A stretch of DNA of 10,283 bases from Gordonia sp. (in: high G+C Gram-positive bacteria) (GCA_030152405.1 JASLJL010000100.1:1-10283); one strand, 5' to 3'. Counted from the first letter of the stretch, positions 1 through 6,242 are shown. Translations and numbers: made by a program. The notes: generated from the sequence alone by a model not told the origin.

Positions 1-1289
1 CAGTGAACCGGCTGCGCGCAGCTCGACGGTGCCGCGACGAGTGAGCACCAGACCGCCGGACGCGTCGGTCGGTAGCCGCGCGGAACACCGTTCCCCGCCG
101 TCACCTGCCGGTACGCGGCGACGCCGTCGGTCGGCCTGCGCATCAAGGTGGGATCGGTCAGCACGTCGACGGTGTAGAGGCCGAAGCGCGACGCGAAGTT
201 GCCCCACTCATAGTTGTCGGTGAGGGTCCAGTAGTTGAAGCCGATGACGGGCATCCCGTCGTCGTGGGCGCGCTGGATCCAGTACGTCAGGTCCTTCAGG
301 TGATCCGACCTGCGGTACCCGTCGGCTCGTGGCGCTCCGTCCTTGGTCACCATGCCGGCCTCGACGACGTACAGCGGCTTGGTCGGGTACCTGCGATGCA
401 GGTCGCGGAGCGCGTAGTAGATCCCGTCGGCGGCCATCGACGCGTCCCACATCCGGTCGACGGCCACATTCGCGACCGAGAGGTCGGTCGGCGTCACGGA
501 GTAGTAATAGTCGAAGCCGACGAAGTCGATCTTGTCGGCCATGCGGTCGAGGATCTGCGCGTCGATGACCGGCTCCGCTGTGGGGATGTAGGCGATGTTC
601 GACGAGACCTTCGCCGCCGGGTCCTTCGAGTGGATGTAGTCGTAGATCGAGCGGTGCACCCGCACGATGCGATCAGTCATCACCGGGACGTCGCCGATCG
701 AGATGCCGCCGTGCTGCACCTCTTTCAGCAGGTAGGCGGCGGGTTCGTTGACGCTGATCCACAGTGGGTGAAACTTGGCGTACCGGTCGACGATCATCCG
801 GTTGTGCTGCAGCCACCGCGACGTGACGCCGGACCAGGCCCAACCTCCGCGGTCGGCGACCCATCCCGGGTACACCCAGTGATCGAGGGTGATCATCGGC
901 CGCATCCCGGCTGCGACGATCGACGAGACCAGATCGTCGTAGTAGGCGAGCTCGGTCTGATCCACTCTCCCTGGCTTCGGTTCGACGCGTGCCCACTCGA
1001 TGCCGATTCGGTAGACCTTCACGCCGAGGCCTTTGGCGAGGGCGATGTCGGCCTTGTACCGGTGCCGGAAATCGATCGAGTCGCCGATCTTGTCGGTCGT
1101 CTTCCCCTGGGCGATGTAGCGCGTCCAGTTGCTCGACGGCGAATGGCCTTCGGCCTGGAACCCGGACGATGCGACGCCCCACAGGAAGTCGGCGGGCAAC
1201 GGTCCCACCCGGGTCGCGGCCTGTGCGGGGACGAGGGGCGCGGCGACGAGCGCGACCGCGGTGATCAGGGCGATGACGTGCCTTCTCAT
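1..1289 (-). CDS. secreted glycoside hydrolase family 1 protein (beta-glucosidase-like), 3' end outside window
   Basis: A retaining beta-glycosidase of family GH1, predicted to be exported and to cleave beta-linked glycosides outside the membrane. The first 429 residues are present; the frame is still open at the left edge. Residues 1-24 are a Sec signal peptide (MRRH, a hydrophobic core, then AQA before A25). GH1 landmarks follow in order: FLWGVASSGFQAEG (35-48), LDHWVYPGW (135-143), SVNEP with the acid/base Glu182, YVVEAG with the presumed nucleophile Glu310, and the aglycone-side motif NYEWGNFASRFGLY (359-372). The nucleophile motif departs from the usual [I/V]TENG, having VEAG. The C-terminal stretch carries two cysteines (415, 424) that could form a disulfide. 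The start has no good Shine-Dalgarno, but a promoter is placed for leaderless transcription. Because the enzyme is secreted, it is unlikely to be a 6-phospho-glycosidase serving the neighbouring PTS. Substrate unknown. Confidence 0.9.
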   Translation of the reverse strand, partial: MRRHVIALITAVALVAAPLVPAQAATRVGPLPADFLWGVASSGFQAEGHSPSSNWTRYIAQGKTTDKIGDSIDFRHRYKADIALAKGLGVKVYRIGIEWARVEPKPGRVDQTELAYYDDLVSSIVAAGMRPMITLDHWVYPGWVADRGGWAWSGVTSRWLQHNRMIVDRYAKFHPLWISVNEPAAYLLKEVQHGGISIGDVPVMTDRIVRVHRSIYDYIHSKDPAAKVSSNIAYIPTAEPVIDAQILDRMADKIDFVGFDYYYSVTPTDLSVANVAVDRMWDASMAADGIYYALRDLHRRYPTKPLYVVEAGMVTKDGAPRADGYRRSDHLKDLTYWIQRAHDDGMPVIGFNYWTLTDNYEWGNFASRFGLYTVDVLTDPTLMRRPTDGVAAYRQVTAGNGVPRGYRPTRPAVWCSLVAAPSSCAQPVH

Positions 1290-1295
1290 GCGGCC

Positions 1296-1324
1296 AGTAT
1301 GTCGCTCTCGTCCCGTCCGTTCAG
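1296..1324 (-). promoter_or_regulatory. predicted leaderless promoter of the GH1 gene
   Basis: On the minus strand CTGAAC (1324-1319) lies 17 bp before CATACT (1301-1296). Six bases then separate the -10 from the ATG, so the expected +1 is the A of the start codon at 1289. No Shine-Dalgarno is visible before this ATG, which fits a leaderless mRNA. The match is by eye. Confidence 0.45.
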
Positions 1325-1353
1325 GCGATTCGGACGACACGGGCCGTGCGCTC

Positions 1354-1427
1354 CGTGAAAACACCACCGCTGCGGGGCGGCACGCCGTTATGGAGCAGTG
1401 CTTGTGCCGTGCGGTGGCGGTTTCACG
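1354..1427 (-). terminator. long two-part hairpin after the PTS operon
   Basis: The arms 1354-1370 and 1411-1427 are inverted repeats of 17 positions. In the minus-strand RNA one position is mismatched and one is a G-U pair. Inside them a second stem of six pairs (1378-1383 with 1404-1409) forms around a 20-base loop. It begins about ten bases after the EIIC stop codon. There is no U-tract after it, as is common for terminators in high-G+C actinobacteria. It most likely ends PTS operon transcription and separates it from the GH1 gene. Confidence 0.5.
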
Positions 1428-1437
1428 AGACGGGGGA

Positions 1438-2994
1438 TTACTCGGGCGGCGGCGGTGGTTTCGGAGCGCCCGCGGGCGGCGGGATCTTCGCGAAAGTGCG
1501 ACCCGCCGAGGGGGCCGGGCCGGCGTCGGTGGTCGCCCCGGCCACGGGTTCGCGTCCGGGCGCGGGATCCCAGTGCGTCTCGACGAGCTTCTTCTGGACC
1601 AGGATCGCGAGGCCGAGGACGACGGCGCCGATCACGAGCATCACGATCACGCCGGGCACGCCCTCCAGCTTGGCGGCGTTGCCGAGCAGGATTCCGTACC
1701 ACCCGAAGTCGGTGTCGCCGAACGTCGTGTTCTCGTCGCCGAAGTTGCCGAGCACTCCCAGCAGCAGTGCGGGCAAGAAGGTGATCAGCAGGCCGTTGGC
1801 GAACGCGCCGGCGATCGCACCGCGTCGTCCGCCCGTCGCGTTCCCGTAGACGCCCGCGGCGCCGCCGGTGAAGAAGTGCGGAACGAGGCCGGGGAGCACC
1901 AGGGCCCAGCCGAACGTCGGACCGAGCCACGTCGTCAAGACGGCGAGACCGACCAGACCTGCCACGAAACTGGAGATGAATCCGATCAGGACGGCGTTCT
2001 GTGCGTACGGGAAGACGATCGGGGCGTCGAGTGCGGGGATCGCTCCGGGGACCACCCGTTCGGCGATGCCCTGGAATGCCGGGACGAGTTCGCCGAGGAT
2101 GGTCCGCACACCGAACAGGATGACGGCGACGGCCACGCCGAAACTGAGTCCCTGGGTGACGCCGTTCATGAGGAAGTTGCCCATGCCGGTGGCCGCGCCG
2201 GAACCGTCGTCGGCCGCGTAGGCGAGATAGGCCTCCGCCGAACCCGCCCGTCCCACGTAGACGAGCGAGACGACCAGGTACATCAGCACCATCGAGAGCG
2301 CGGTCGCGACCATCGAGTCGCGCAGGAACCGCAGGGACTCGGGCAGTTTCAGATCCTCCGTCGACCGGCTCTTCTTGCCGCCCGCGTACCGTCCGACCAC
2401 TCCCGACACCACGTATCCGAGCGTCCCGAAGTGTCCGATCGCGATCGAGTCGTCGCCGGTCACCCGCCTCGTCCACGGTTGGGAGATCGCGGGTAGCGAC
2501 ACCATCACCACGCCGAGCAGCACACCGCCGACGATGACGACGGTGACCGCGTTCAACCCGCTGGTCGCCAAGACGATCGTCAGCAGCGTCGCCATGAAGA
2601 GCGTGTGATGTCCGGTGAGGAACACGTAGCGAAGCGGAGTGAACCGCGCGAGGACCAGGCTGATCACGAAGCCGAGGATCATCAGCCAGGCCACCTGGGC
2701 GCCGTACTTGTTCTGGGCGATGCCGACGATCGCTTCGTTGGTCGGGACCACGCCGTGTGCTCCGGTGGAGCCCTGCAGCATCACGCCGAGGGGCTCGAGC
2801 GAGGCCACCACCAGGGTGGCACCCGCGCCGATCAGCAGGAAGCCGAGCGTCGCCTTCAGTGCGCCGCCGATCACCTGGCCGACGGATTTGCGGAGGGCGA
2901 TCAGTCCGACGGCCGTGATGATTCCGATCAGATACGCGGGTACCGCGAGTATCTCGTTGACGATGAATTCGGCGACGGTGACGAGCCAGTCCAT
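1438..2994 (-). CDS. ulaA: PTS ascorbate/L-type EIIC permease (UlaA/SgaT family)
   Basis: Membrane channel subunit of a phosphotransferase system of the ascorbate-type (UlaA/SgaT) family, which moves the substrate across the membrane while the partner EIIB phosphorylates it. The 518-residue product is almost entirely hydrophobic, with roughly 11-12 membrane segments. Family-type stretches include LIGAGATLVVASLEPLG near the N terminus, FLTGHHTLFMATLL, and GLVPHFFTGGAAGVYGNATGG in the C-terminal half. The ATG at 2994 was chosen because GAGG (3002-2999) precedes it and because the protein then begins with the usual amphipathic and first membrane helix; the frame stays open far upstream, but only as a shadow of EIIAB. 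It lies 11 bases after the EIIAB stop, so the two are co-transcribed and probably translationally coupled. The last 52 residues (467-518) form an unusual hydrophilic tail ending in a run of prolines. The symbol reflects the family; ascorbate itself as substrate is not shown. Confidence 0.9.
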   Translation of the reverse strand: MDWLVTVAEFIVNEILAVPAYLIGIITAVGLIALRKSVGQVIGGALKATLGFLLIGAGATLVVASLEPLGVMLQGSTGAHGVVPTNEAIVGIAQNKYGAQVAWLMILGFVISLVLARFTPLRYVFLTGHHTLFMATLLTIVLATSGLNAVTVVIVGGVLLGVVMVSLPAISQPWTRRVTGDDSIAIGHFGTLGYVVSGVVGRYAGGKKSRSTEDLKLPESLRFLRDSMVATALSMVLMYLVVSLVYVGRAGSAEAYLAYAADDGSGAATGMGNFLMNGVTQGLSFGVAVAVILFGVRTILGELVPAFQGIAERVVPGAIPALDAPIVFPYAQNAVLIGFISSFVAGLVGLAVLTTWLGPTFGWALVLPGLVPHFFTGGAAGVYGNATGGRRGAIAGAFANGLLITFLPALLLGVLGNFGDENTTFGDTDFGWYGILLGNAAKLEGVPGVIVMLVIGAVVLGLAILVQKKLVETHWDPAPGREPVAGATTDAGPAPSAGRTFAKIPPPAGAPKPPPPPE

Positions 2995-3005
2995 GGGTCC
3001 TCGTT

Positions 3006-3773
3006 TCAGACGTCGTAGTTGGCGCGGAGAGCCGCGTCGATCTCGGTGGTGCTGGTGAAGTTGGCGATCACCGTGACGGGGACGCCGACGTCGCCGAGTG
3101 TTCGTGCGATCTCGCCGGACGTCAGGATCAGGTCGGCCTCCTTGGCCTTGCCTTTCGCCGAGATCGTGTCGGTCGCTTCGACGGTGATGTACTGCGACCA
3201 GCCCCACGTCGCCAGCACCTGTTCGAGGGTGTTCTTGAGGAACAGGCTGGTCCCGAGGCCGTTTCCACAGACCGTCAGGATCTTGTTCGTCGTCTTGCGT
3301 TGTTCGTGATCGGGTTCGGGGGCCTTGGCTCCCCCGAGGATCTCCATGACAATCTCGGGTGTCGGTGCGGACTCGAGGGCGTCGCGACGGGTCTGGTCGC
3401 CGATCACCTTGGCCAGTTCGGCCATCGCCGAGGTATGGGCGGTCGCGTCGGTCGCGGCGAGCGCGACGACGAGGTCGACCGGGTCGTTGGACGGGTGCCC
3501 GAAGTCGACCGGCCGAGCGAGTCGGACCCAGGACATTCCGGTGCGGTGGACGGCGGGCGACGGCCGGGCGTGAGCGAACGCGAAGCCGGGGGCGATGACG
3601 ATGTACGGCCCCTTCTCGACGACGCTGTCGATCATCTCGGCGGTGTACACGTCGGTCGCGACACCTGTCGACGTGAGCAGGCCGCCCGCGACGGACACCG
3701 CCTCCTTCCAGTCGTCGACGTGGACATCGAGCGCGATCGCATCCGCGGTCAGGAGATCGGTCAGTGCAGTCAC
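3006..3773 (-). CDS. fused PTS EIIA-EIIB protein, ascorbate/mannitol-fructose type (UlaC-UlaB-like)
   Basis: Cytoplasmic phosphoryl carrier that passes phosphate from HPr to the sugar bound by the EIIC encoded next. The 255-residue protein has two domains. Residues 1-148 are an EIIA of the fructose/mannitol/ascorbate class, with phospho-acceptor His68 in GFAFAHARP. After a short charged linker (150-162), residues 163-255 are a UlaB-like EIIB with phospho-acceptor Cys169 in the P-loop ILTVCGNGLGTS. In Escherichia coli these are separate proteins (UlaC, UlaB); here they are fused. The start is GTG at 3773: no longer start exists in this frame, and GAGG lies only one base upstream, too close for a normal ribosome site. 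A TACCGT hexamer (3786-3781) sits where a -10 for a leaderless or nearly leaderless mRNA would be, but no convincing -35 accompanies it. General PTS components (EI, HPr) are not in the window. Confidence 0.9.
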   Translation of the reverse strand: MTALTDLLTADAIALDVHVDDWKEAVSVAGGLLTSTGVATDVYTAEMIDSVVEKGPYIVIAPGFAFAHARPSPAVHRTGMSWVRLARPVDFGHPSNDPVDLVVALAATDATAHTSAMAELAKVIGDQTRRDALESAPTPEIVMEILGGAKAPEPDHEQRKTTNKILTVCGNGLGTSLFLKNTLEQVLATWGWSQYITVEATDTISAKGKAKEADLILTSGEIARTLGDVGVPVTVIANFTSTTEIDAALRANYDV

Positions 3774-3837
3774 ACCTCGGACGGTAGTCGGTCGTTCGGA
3801 CCAATCGCATCGAAAGCGAGATCAGCACGCCCCGGGC

Positions 3838-3868
3838 TTGACCTTCACACCGTGTCAACGTCTTTCGT
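3838..3868 (+). promoter_or_regulatory. MerR-type promoter/operator in front of the HEAT-MerR operon
   Basis: TTGACC (3838-3843) makes a good -35. Exactly 19 bases later comes TTTCGT (3863-3868), a weak -10. The stretch 3840-3862 is an imperfect palindrome: arms GACCTTCACAC and GTGTCAACGTC around one central base match at 9 of 11 positions, with C-C mismatches at 3843/3859 and 3846/3856. A dyad in an overlong 19-bp spacer is the established layout of promoters bound by MerR-family regulators, which distort the DNA to realign the two hexamers. The MerR gene of this operon is the obvious candidate to bind it. The divergent PTS promoter lies within about 60 bp and could also be affected. Confidence 0.6.
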
Positions 3869-3876
3869 GGACAGTG

Positions 3877-3885
3877 AAGGAGGTG
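3877..3885 (+). promoter_or_regulatory. strong ribosome binding site of the HEAT-repeat gene
   Basis: AAGGAGGTG is complementary over nine bases to the 3' end of 16S rRNA, and six bases separate it from the ATG at 3892. This fixes the start there and not at an upstream in-frame ATG in the PTS shadow region. Confidence 0.8.
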
Positions 3886-3891
3886 GTCACC

Positions 3892-4536
3892 ATGACCAGT
3901 CAGCTCGTCCGCGCACTCGCCGACGACCGTGCACCCGTCCGTCTGCGCGCCGCGATGGCGGCGGGAACGGATCCCGACGTCGATCTGCTCACCACGATCA
4001 TCGACAGGTGCCGTGCGGAACCGGACTTCTTCGTCCGGGACATGCTGACCTGGGCGCTCACGCGGCTGCCGACATCGGTGACGCTGCCCGCTCTGGTCGG
4101 CGAGTTGGAGTCGCCGATCGCTCAGGCCAGAAGCCAGGCGCTGCACTCGCTGTCGAAGATCGGCGACGCCTCGGTGTGGCCGTCGATCACCGCGGAACTG
4201 CTCGTCGACGACGACGTCGACGTGGCTCGCGCGGCCTGGCGGGCCGCCGTGATTCTCGTTCCCGCCGACGATCGGGGCGCGCTGGCTGAGATACTGGCGA
4301 CGCAGTTCGGTCGAGGCGACACCTCGGTGCACCGCAGCCTGAGTCGGGCGTTCGTCGAGCTCGGGGCCGCGGCGGAACCGGTGGTGTCGGCGGCTCGACG
4401 GTCGGCGGATCCCGTCGTCCGCGGGCACGCCGTCGCGACCGAGCAACTGATGGACGACCCGGAGTCGGCGTTCGGTTTCGACGTCGACTCCGCCAAGCGG
4501 ATCGCCGCCCTCGGGGCGGCAGCCGACAGCCTGTGA
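3892..4536 (+). CDS. HEAT-repeat protein, partner of the MerR-HEAT regulator
   Basis: A 214-residue soluble protein made of alpha-helical pairs. Residues 1-187 read as about five HEAT-like repeats; the clearest are around 15-60, 63-95 (TLPALVGEL then ARSQALHSLSKIGD) and 97-125 (WPSITAELLVDDDVDVARAAWRAAV). A conserved-looking stretch FFVRDMLTWALTRLP occupies 47-60. No enzyme motif, signal peptide or membrane segment is seen. HEAT repeats normally bind other proteins, so a scaffold or co-regulator role is likely, but no function is established. The start is fixed by a near-perfect Shine-Dalgarno. Its stop codon TGA at 4534-4536 lies inside the ribosome site of the next gene, whose product has the same kind of repeats, so the two are surely co-expressed and may interact or share origin. 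Confidence 0.85.
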   Translation: MTSQLVRALADDRAPVRLRAAMAAGTDPDVDLLTTIIDRCRAEPDFFVRDMLTWALTRLPTSVTLPALVGELESPIAQARSQALHSLSKIGDASVWPSITAELLVDDDVDVARAAWRAAVILVPADDRGALAEILATQFGRGDTSVHRSLSRAFVELGAAAEPVVSAARRSADPVVRGHAVATEQLMDDPESAFGFDVDSAKRIAALGAAADSL

Positions 4537-4543
4537 GGTGACG

Positions 4544-5524
4544 ATGCGGATCGGGGAGGTGGCGCGGCGTTCCGGCGTGAGCGCTCGGATGCTGCGTCAC
4601 TACGACTCTCTCGGTCTGGCGAGTCCGAGCGGACGGTCGTCGGCCGGCTATCGCGAGTACTCGGCCGACGACATCGTCCGCATCTTTCACGTCGAGAGTC
4701 TCCGGGCCCTCGGCCTGTCACTTCGCGAGGTGGGCCAGGCGTTGGACGACCCCGACTTCCGGCCCGCAGGCCTCGTCGCCGATCTCGCGGCGCGAGCAGA
4801 AGCGCGGATCGCACGCGAACAGGAACTGTTGTCGCGCCTGCGCCAGGTGGTAGACGCCGGACCGGACGACTGGGAGCAGGTCCTCGGCGTCGTCGGGCTG
4901 CTGTCGGGCCTGGAGTCCGCGGACGCCGGCAGTCGGCAGCGCGCTGCGCTGACCGCCTCCGGGGGCGAGCTGCCGGCCGACGCGCTGGTCCAGGCGCTGC
5001 TGTCGGAGGCGGACGAGAACGTCGCCGGTGCGCTGCGGTGGGCTGCTGTTCGATCCGCCCCCGGAGTGGTGGCCCCGCTTTCTGCGGCGTTGTCTTCGCC
5101 GGATGCCGATGCGCGACGACGTGCCGTGCTGACGCTCGTCGACATCGAGACGGACGCGTCGTCCGAGGCGTTGCGAACTGTCGTGGGCGACTCCGACCCG
5201 ACGGTGCGAAGCCGCGCGACGCAGGAACTGGCGGCGCGTGGCGACACCGCCGTGATCCCGTTGCTGGTCGACAGGGTGATCGACGGGGTCGCCGATGTCG
5301 CCGCGTCGGAGGCCTTGGCCGCGGTCGGCGAACCGTCGTCGGTCGTCGGTCGCCTGGCGGCAGCACTCGAGACGGCCGATGAGGCGGCTCGGCGCCGGAT
5401 CGCGCAGGCGCTCGGCGAGATCGGCGGTCCGGACGCTCATGACGCCCTGCTGCGACTTGTCGACGACCCGGACCGAGGGACGGCCGTCACGGCCCGCTAC
5501 CTCGTCGCCTCCCAACGATGGTGA
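4544..5524 (+). CDS. MerR-family transcriptional regulator with C-terminal HEAT repeats
   Basis: A 326-residue DNA-binding regulator. Residues 1-70 are a standard MerR winged helix-turn-helix: RIGEVARRSGVSARMLRHYDSLGL is the recognition HTH, then GYREYSADDIVRI and the second helix pair RALGLSLREVGQAL. Residues 75-105 are a charged helix expected to form the dimer coiled coil. Where most MerR proteins have a small effector domain, residues 115-326 carry HEAT-type repeats (for example 158-185, 189-212, 220-245, 250-275, 280-305). No metal-binding cysteines are present; the protein has none. ATG at 4544 is preferred over GTG at 4538 because GAGG (4535-4538) is five bases before the ATG, while nothing suitable precedes the GTG. 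The 7-base gap to the upstream HEAT gene means coupled translation. It probably binds the palindrome at 3840-3862 and controls its own operon; the signal sensed is unknown. Confidence 0.88.
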   Translation: MRIGEVARRSGVSARMLRHYDSLGLASPSGRSSAGYREYSADDIVRIFHVESLRALGLSLREVGQALDDPDFRPAGLVADLAARAEARIAREQELLSRLRQVVDAGPDDWEQVLGVVGLLSGLESADAGSRQRAALTASGGELPADALVQALLSEADENVAGALRWAAVRSAPGVVAPLSAALSSPDADARRRAVLTLVDIETDASSEALRTVVGDSDPTVRSRATQELAARGDTAVIPLLVDRVIDGVADVAASEALAAVGEPSSVVGRLAAALETADEAARRRIAQALGEIGGPDAHDALLRLVDDPDRGTAVTARYLVASQRW

Positions 5525-5551
5525 CGATTTCGGTCGTGGTGCCGGAAATCG
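5525..5551. terminator. short hairpin between convergent genes
   Basis: CGATTTC (5525-5531) and GAAATCG (5545-5551) form a perfect 7-bp stem starting directly after the MerR-HEAT stop codon and ending 13 bases before the tetR-type stop. Two further G-C pairs are possible with one bulged base. Because an inverted repeat reads the same on both strands, it could stop transcription from both sides. There is no clear T-tract. Confidence 0.4.
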
Positions 5552-5564
5552 TAGCCAACGTTCG

Positions 5565-6143
5565 CTAGGGCGCGAGGCCCCGCGCGATGAGGTTGATGAC
5601 GTTCTCGTAGTTGTCGTCCATCGTCGCTCCCGGCGGAGTCGGCGAGGCGAGTTCCAGACTTGTCGCGCCGTGGACGCAGGACCAGACCTGCAAGGCGATC
5701 GCTGTCGGGTCGTCGTCGCGGATGATGCCTCCCACCTGGCCGTATCGAACGACCTCCACGAGTGCGGTGAAGGCCGCGGAGGCGACCGCGATGTCGGGGT
5801 CGCACTGTCCGCCGAACATCAGGGAGTACAGCGTCGGGTTGGCGAGGGCGAACGCGCGGTAGGCGCGGCCCGAGGCCAAGAGCCTGTCGGTGGGGTCGTT
5901 CTCGGTGGTGGAGATCGTTTGCGCGAACTCCGCGAAGCCGTCGCTGACGGCAGCGGAAAGCAGCCCGTCCTTGCCGTCGAAGTGGTTGTAGACGCCCATC
6001 GGCGCGACCCCCGCCGCGGCGGCGACGGCTCGGACCGTCAATCCGACCGGTCCCTTCTCTTCGAGGATCTCTCGCGCGGCCTCGACGAGTGACGATCTGA
6101 CCTGTGCGGCTGGAGTGCGTCGACCGATCGGGGAGCGGGGCAT
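5565..6143 (-). CDS. TetR-family repressor with WHG-type C-terminal domain
   Basis: A 192-residue TetR/AcrR-type regulator that probably represses the divergent exporter gene and itself. Residues 15-65 hold the TetR HTH: SLVEAAREILEEKGPVGLTVRAVAAAAGVAPMGVYNHFDGKDGLL, with the YNHFDGKDGLL recognition-helix signature near residues 52-62. Residues 84-180 match the WHG-type ligand domain, with RAYRAFALANPTLYSLMFGG at 93-112. The ATG at 6143 is preferred to the in-frame GTG at 6152, because the GTG lies inside the Shine-Dalgarno AAGGTGG (6155-6149), which is five bases before the ATG. The gene diverges from the DHA2 exporter with about 100 bases between them containing three operator-like sites. 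The ligand is unknown; often such repressors sense a substrate of the pump they control. Confidence 0.9.
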   Translation of the reverse strand: MPRSPIGRRTPAAQVRSSLVEAAREILEEKGPVGLTVRAVAAAAGVAPMGVYNHFDGKDGLLSAAVSDGFAEFAQTISTTENDPTDRLLASGRAYRAFALANPTLYSLMFGGQCDPDIAVASAAFTALVEVVRYGQVGGIIRDDDPTAIALQVWSCVHGATSLELASPTPPGATMDDNYENVINLIARGLAP

Positions 6144-6157
6144 GTGGTCCACCTTAC

Positions 6158-6172
6158 TAGAACGATGTTCTA
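6158..6172. promoter_or_regulatory. TetR-type operator site 1 (perfect palindrome)
   Basis: TAGAACGATGTTCTA is a perfect 6-3-6 palindrome, the length and style of TetR operators. It lies three bases upstream of the repressor's ribosome site (6149-6155), so binding would block transcription of the repressor gene. Its right half is extended to GTTCTACAA (6167-6175), which recurs in the two neighbouring sites. Confidence 0.65.
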
Positions 6173-6189
6173 CAAACTCTTGATCCAGA

Positions 6190-6219
6190 TTGTAGAACGG
6201 CGTACTACTAGTTTATTAC
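6190..6219 (+). promoter_or_regulatory. predicted promoter of the DHA2 exporter
   Basis: TTGTAG (6190-6195), 18 bases, TATTAC (6214-6219), each matching four of six consensus positions. Transcription would start near 6226, giving a short leader that includes the GGAGG (6233-6237) ribosome site. It is covered by operator sites 2 and 3, so repression is expected. Confidence 0.4.
6193..6207. promoter_or_regulatory. TetR-type operator site 2
   Basis: TAGAACGGCGTACTA has the same 6-3-6 plan as site 1 with one mismatched pair (6196/6204). Its left half extends to TTGTAGAAC (6190-6198), the exact inverse of the extended half of site 1. It overlaps the likely -35 (TTGTAG, 6190-6195) of the exporter promoter. 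Confidence 0.55.
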
Positions 6220-6228
6220 GTCGTTCTA
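6214..6228. promoter_or_regulatory. TetR-type operator site 3
   Basis: TATTACGTCGTTCTA keeps four of six pairs of the site 1 plan, and its right half again reads GTTCTACAA (6223-6231). Its centre is 21 bp from that of site 2, two helical turns, so two dimers could bind on one face. It overlaps the likely -10 (TATTAC, 6214-6219). Confidence 0.45.
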
Positions 6229-6242
6229 CAATGGAGGAACCG

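Noticed and set aside
264..1358. A 364-codon plus-strand open frame
   Set aside because: Antisense shadow of the GH1 gene; the minus-strand product carries GH1 catalytic motifs and a signal peptide, while this one has no recognisable feature.
1438..4446. A single 1002-codon open frame on the minus strand covering the EIIC gene and everything up to 4446
   Set aside because: Only the part from 2994 downward is a real protein. The upstream half is Arg-rich shadow of the EIIAB gene and of the plus-strand HEAT gene, which both have good family matches in other frames.
4122..5366. A 414-codon minus-strand open frame
   Set aside because: Its product is a string of Arg, Pro and Ser with no domain, and it lies wholly opposite the HEAT and MerR-HEAT genes, which have clear motifs and ribosome sites.
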